Assembly: GCA_024280775.1 (NCBI GenBank)
Contig: JAJRPM010000013.1
Location: forward strand, 1-64,000
From: Candidatus Zixiibacteriota bacterium
GTDB lineage: Bacteria; Zixibacteria; MSB-5A5; GN15; JACZUZ01
DNA: 64,000 bases
Reading direction: 5' to 3'
Made by a program: the position numbers and the translations under genes. Shown piece by piece: positions 62,341-64,000 of the stretch. Positions within the stretch are counted from its first letter, which is position 1. Each line of letters begins with the position of its first letter. The notes beneath the pieces were generated by a model. That model searched no databases and had not been told where the DNA came from. It saw nothing but the letters and a program-made list of their open reading frames with translations.

Positions 62341-63591
62341 CTAATGCAATTCGCCGAAATCCAGCCAGATTATTGGGTCTACTGATTCTTTGCCGCTTCG
62401 TATTTCGAATTTCACTGACCCGGTTGCGGTAACTCCAACTGCGGTGCGCACTGCAATCGTTTGGTCCAGCACAACCTTGACTCTGTCCAATCCGCCGTAG
62501 GTTGTGTAGAACCCGTCGTCATGGGCGACAATGACAAACTTCCCATAGCCCCGCAGGGAGCCGATATAGGCAATCACACCCTCAGCAACCGCGCGCACAT
62601 TGTAATTGGGCTTGCCCTGAATCTCAACTCCTGGTGAAAATGTCTTCAGGTTACTAACACCATCAGTCTTCCAACCGAACCCGGTGATAATTCGTCCCTG
62701 AATCGGCGGCTTGAGCCGTCCTTTTTGCGCGATAAACAACCCTGTGAAATCCGCCTGCGGGGTCGAACGTCGCGAGGTGTTCTTCTCGCGCTCACGAGCC
62801 TCAAGCCGAGCGACAACGTCACTCATATGTTTGGCCTCTTCACTCAAATAGAGCAGTCTGTCGGCCACAGATTCTTTGTCCTTGCGCAACTTGCCAAGTT
62901 TCCCCTTGGACATATCCCGCTCGGACTTACGCAGACTTGCTCCGGCGGCTCGTTTCCTTTTCAACTTCTTAACATCACGCTCCGACTTACTGACATTACT
63001 CAGATTAGACTCGGCGCTCTTCGCCAAATCAATCGAAACACCCACTTCATGGCGCCTCAATTTTCCAATAGCCCCGAAATACGCAGTCTGCCAAACTTCA
63101 TCACTAGAGGCCGGAGCGTCAATTTGTCCTAATGGATTATCAGCGCCTTGCGGATTGGGAGTGAGGTCAAATTCCTGTAGATAGAAAGAGCGCAAGTCCC
63201 GTTTGAACCTATCCTGCGTATTGGCCATCAGTTTCTTGCGCGCTTCAAGACGCTCTTTAGCGGCGGCTTTCTTTTTCTGTAAACGTCCGAGTTTGGCGTT
63301 TACTTTCTTGATAACCTGCCTGTCAAGCTCGATACGCTCATCAAGGTCTTTTAGTTTGTTCAGAAGTTTTGTTTCACTACCGCGAAGCGAATCGAGTTGC
63401 TTTTGTGTCTCATCCAGCTCGACTCGAACTTTCGATAACTCCGTCTTCTTTTTCTTCACATCTTTGGAAGGAGACTTCGCCGCCACAATCGGAGATAGCG
63501 CCAAAGAAAGAAGCATTAGTATCAACGAGAGCGCAAATGTGCGCTTTGAATTTTCAGTTTGATTGCACATACTTATTGATACCCGGCGCAT
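62341..63591 (-). CDS. envC: Murein hydrolase activator EnvC-like, degenerate LytM domain
   Basis: 416 residues. A signal/anchor segment (FALSLILMLLSLALSPIVAA, about 20-39) is followed by a long coiled coil (about 45-270, e.g. KVRVELDETQKQLDSLRGSE). The last 120 residues are a peptidase M23/LytM domain: GRIITGFGWKTDGVSNLKTF, VRAVAEGVIAYIGSLRGYG, VIVAHDDGFYTTYGG. The usual zinc ligands are lost: the first His-x3-Asp is replaced by PGVEI and the last H-x-H by KFEIR, so it is probably inactive and acts as an activator of amidases, as in EnvC. ATG 63591 overlaps the ftsX stop (ATGA); a TTG one codon upstream is less likely. FtsX is just upstream, which fits FtsEX-EnvC control. Confidence 0.92.
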   Translation of the reverse strand: MRRVSISMCNQTENSKRTFALSLILMLLSLALSPIVAAKSPSKDVKKKKTELSKVRVELDETQKQLDSLRGSETKLLNKLKDLDERIELDRQVIKKVNAKLGRLQKKKAAAKERLEARKKLMANTQDRFKRDLRSFYLQEFDLTPNPQGADNPLGQIDAPASSDEVWQTAYFGAIGKLRRHEVGVSIDLAKSAESNLSNVSKSERDVKKLKRKRAAGASLRKSERDMSKGKLGKLRKDKESVADRLLYLSEEAKHMSDVVARLEAREREKNTSRRSTPQADFTGLFIAQKGRLKPPIQGRIITGFGWKTDGVSNLKTFSPGVEIQGKPNYNVRAVAEGVIAYIGSLRGYGKFVIVAHDDGFYTTYGGLDRVKVVLDQTIAVRTAVGVTATGSVKFEIRSGKESVDPIIWLDFGELH

Positions 63592-64000
63592 CAACGCGAG
63601 GTTCCGCGCGACCCGCTCACAGCAAACAACGCCCCGAAGAACCCGACCGCAGTAGCCACTAGAATCATCAAACCCATTTCTTCATAGGTCGGTAGCGCTG
63701 ATTCAACATGCGCCAGATGCCATTTGCTTTGCGCAAAAATAATAGCTCCCCAACTCAATGCCGCAGAGAGCGCAGTCAATGTGACACCCTCAACCACAAA
63801 CGGCATCCCCAAAAACCAAGACCCCGCGCCCAGCAAACGCATTTGCTTGAAATGACCAGTCTTGGCTCGCACCACTAGCCCCACCAATAACGCCGCATTA
63901 AGAGAAACTCCGGCAAAAATCCCCAGCATCACAAATCGCAATATGTAGCTAGTCCTCTGACGATTCTCAGTGGCCGCCTTCAGCCATTGACGATTGTAAC
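63591..64000 (-). CDS. ftsX: Cell division protein FtsX, 3' part (cut by window end)
   Basis: About 136 residues of the C-terminal half of FtsX. The open frame continues through the window edge, and the first codons visible read YNRQWLKAATENRQRTSYIL. It contains the later membrane helices (LGIFAGVSLNAALLVGLVVR; FVVEGVTLTALSAALSWGAI; a final one at MGLMILVATAVGFFGALFAV) and the LLGAGSWFLGMPF loop typical of FtsX and MacB-like permeases. FtsX with ATPase FtsE transmits a division signal to EnvC. ftsE should lie upstream, outside the window. Confidence 0.92.
   Translation of the reverse strand, partial: YNRQWLKAATENRQRTSYILRFVMLGIFAGVSLNAALLVGLVVRAKTGHFKQMRLLGAGSWFLGMPFVVEGVTLTALSAALSWGAIIFAQSKWHLAHVESALPTYEEMGLMILVATAVGFFGALFAVSGSRGTSR

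Overview
The window is a continuous, gene-dense stretch of a bacterial chromosome. Nearly all genes lie on the minus strand; only valS, rpmB, a gingipain-type protease and one small exported protein lie on the plus strand. There are no tRNA or rRNA genes, no CRISPR array, no insertion sequence with a transposase and no phage genes. The bacterium has a two-membrane envelope: an apolipoprotein N-acyltransferase (Lnt) is present, MurE carries the DNPR motif of meso-diaminopimelate ligases, and several proteins look like type IX secretion (T9SS) parts or cargo. The C-terminal 'NYPNPFNP...' sorting tail, a PorX-type regulator and a PorZ-like propeller protein point to the Fibrobacteres-Chlorobi-Bacteroidetes (FCB) assemblage. 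A candidate phylum such as Zixibacteria is my guess; no marker in the window settles it.

Layout. 1-5.5 kb: repeat debris, a SlyD-type prolyl isomerase, a hypothetical gene and mazG, then divergent valS with a structured leader, ending in a strong bidirectional terminator. 5.5-9.4 kb: a soluble REC-GAF-histidine kinase followed by an NtrC-type sigma-54 activator. 9.6-17.8 kb (minus): serS - porY-like kinase - porX - tsaE - tsaB - rimI - accD - folC, with several overlapping start and stop codons. 18.2-19.4 kb: rpmB with its own promoter and leader, convergent with a lone minimal flagellin. 19.7-37 kb: a complete division and cell-wall (dcw) cluster reading mraZ-rsmH-ftsL-ftsI-murE-murF-mraY-murD-ftsW-murG-murC-ftsQ-ftsA-ftsZ, with a promoter before mraZ and a terminator after ftsZ. 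In it murF is broken by one in-frame TAG at the junction of its ATPase and C-terminal domains. 37.3-40.4 kb: a C25 (gingipain-family) protease with a T9SS-type tail and a small exported hypothetical protein. 40.4-47 kb: three glycosyltransferases, a FemAB/GNAT-type protein and the PorZ-like protein. 47-54.9 kb: lnt, gpmI, purM, a CapK/PaaK-like adenylate-forming enzyme, rluD and pdxJ. 55-61.2 kb: rsmA, tatD, metG, yaaT (PSP1) and holB, a gene set also found together near the origin in Bacillus. 61.2-62.3 kb: a 1.1-kb non-coding island of palindromic repeats that contains a copied fragment of the 3' end of envC. 62.3-64 kb: envC and the 3' part of ftsX, cut by the window end.

How the parts fit. 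Most of the window serves the cell envelope: peptidoglycan precursor synthesis and the divisome (dcw), activation of peptidoglycan hydrolases (FtsX-EnvC), lipoprotein maturation (Lnt), surface glycan assembly, and secretion and anchoring of surface proteins (PorX, PorY-like, PorZ-like, C25 protease). The most notable observations are the adjacent porY-like/porX pair, the murF nonsense codon, the solitary flagellin, and the repeat island carrying an envC fragment.
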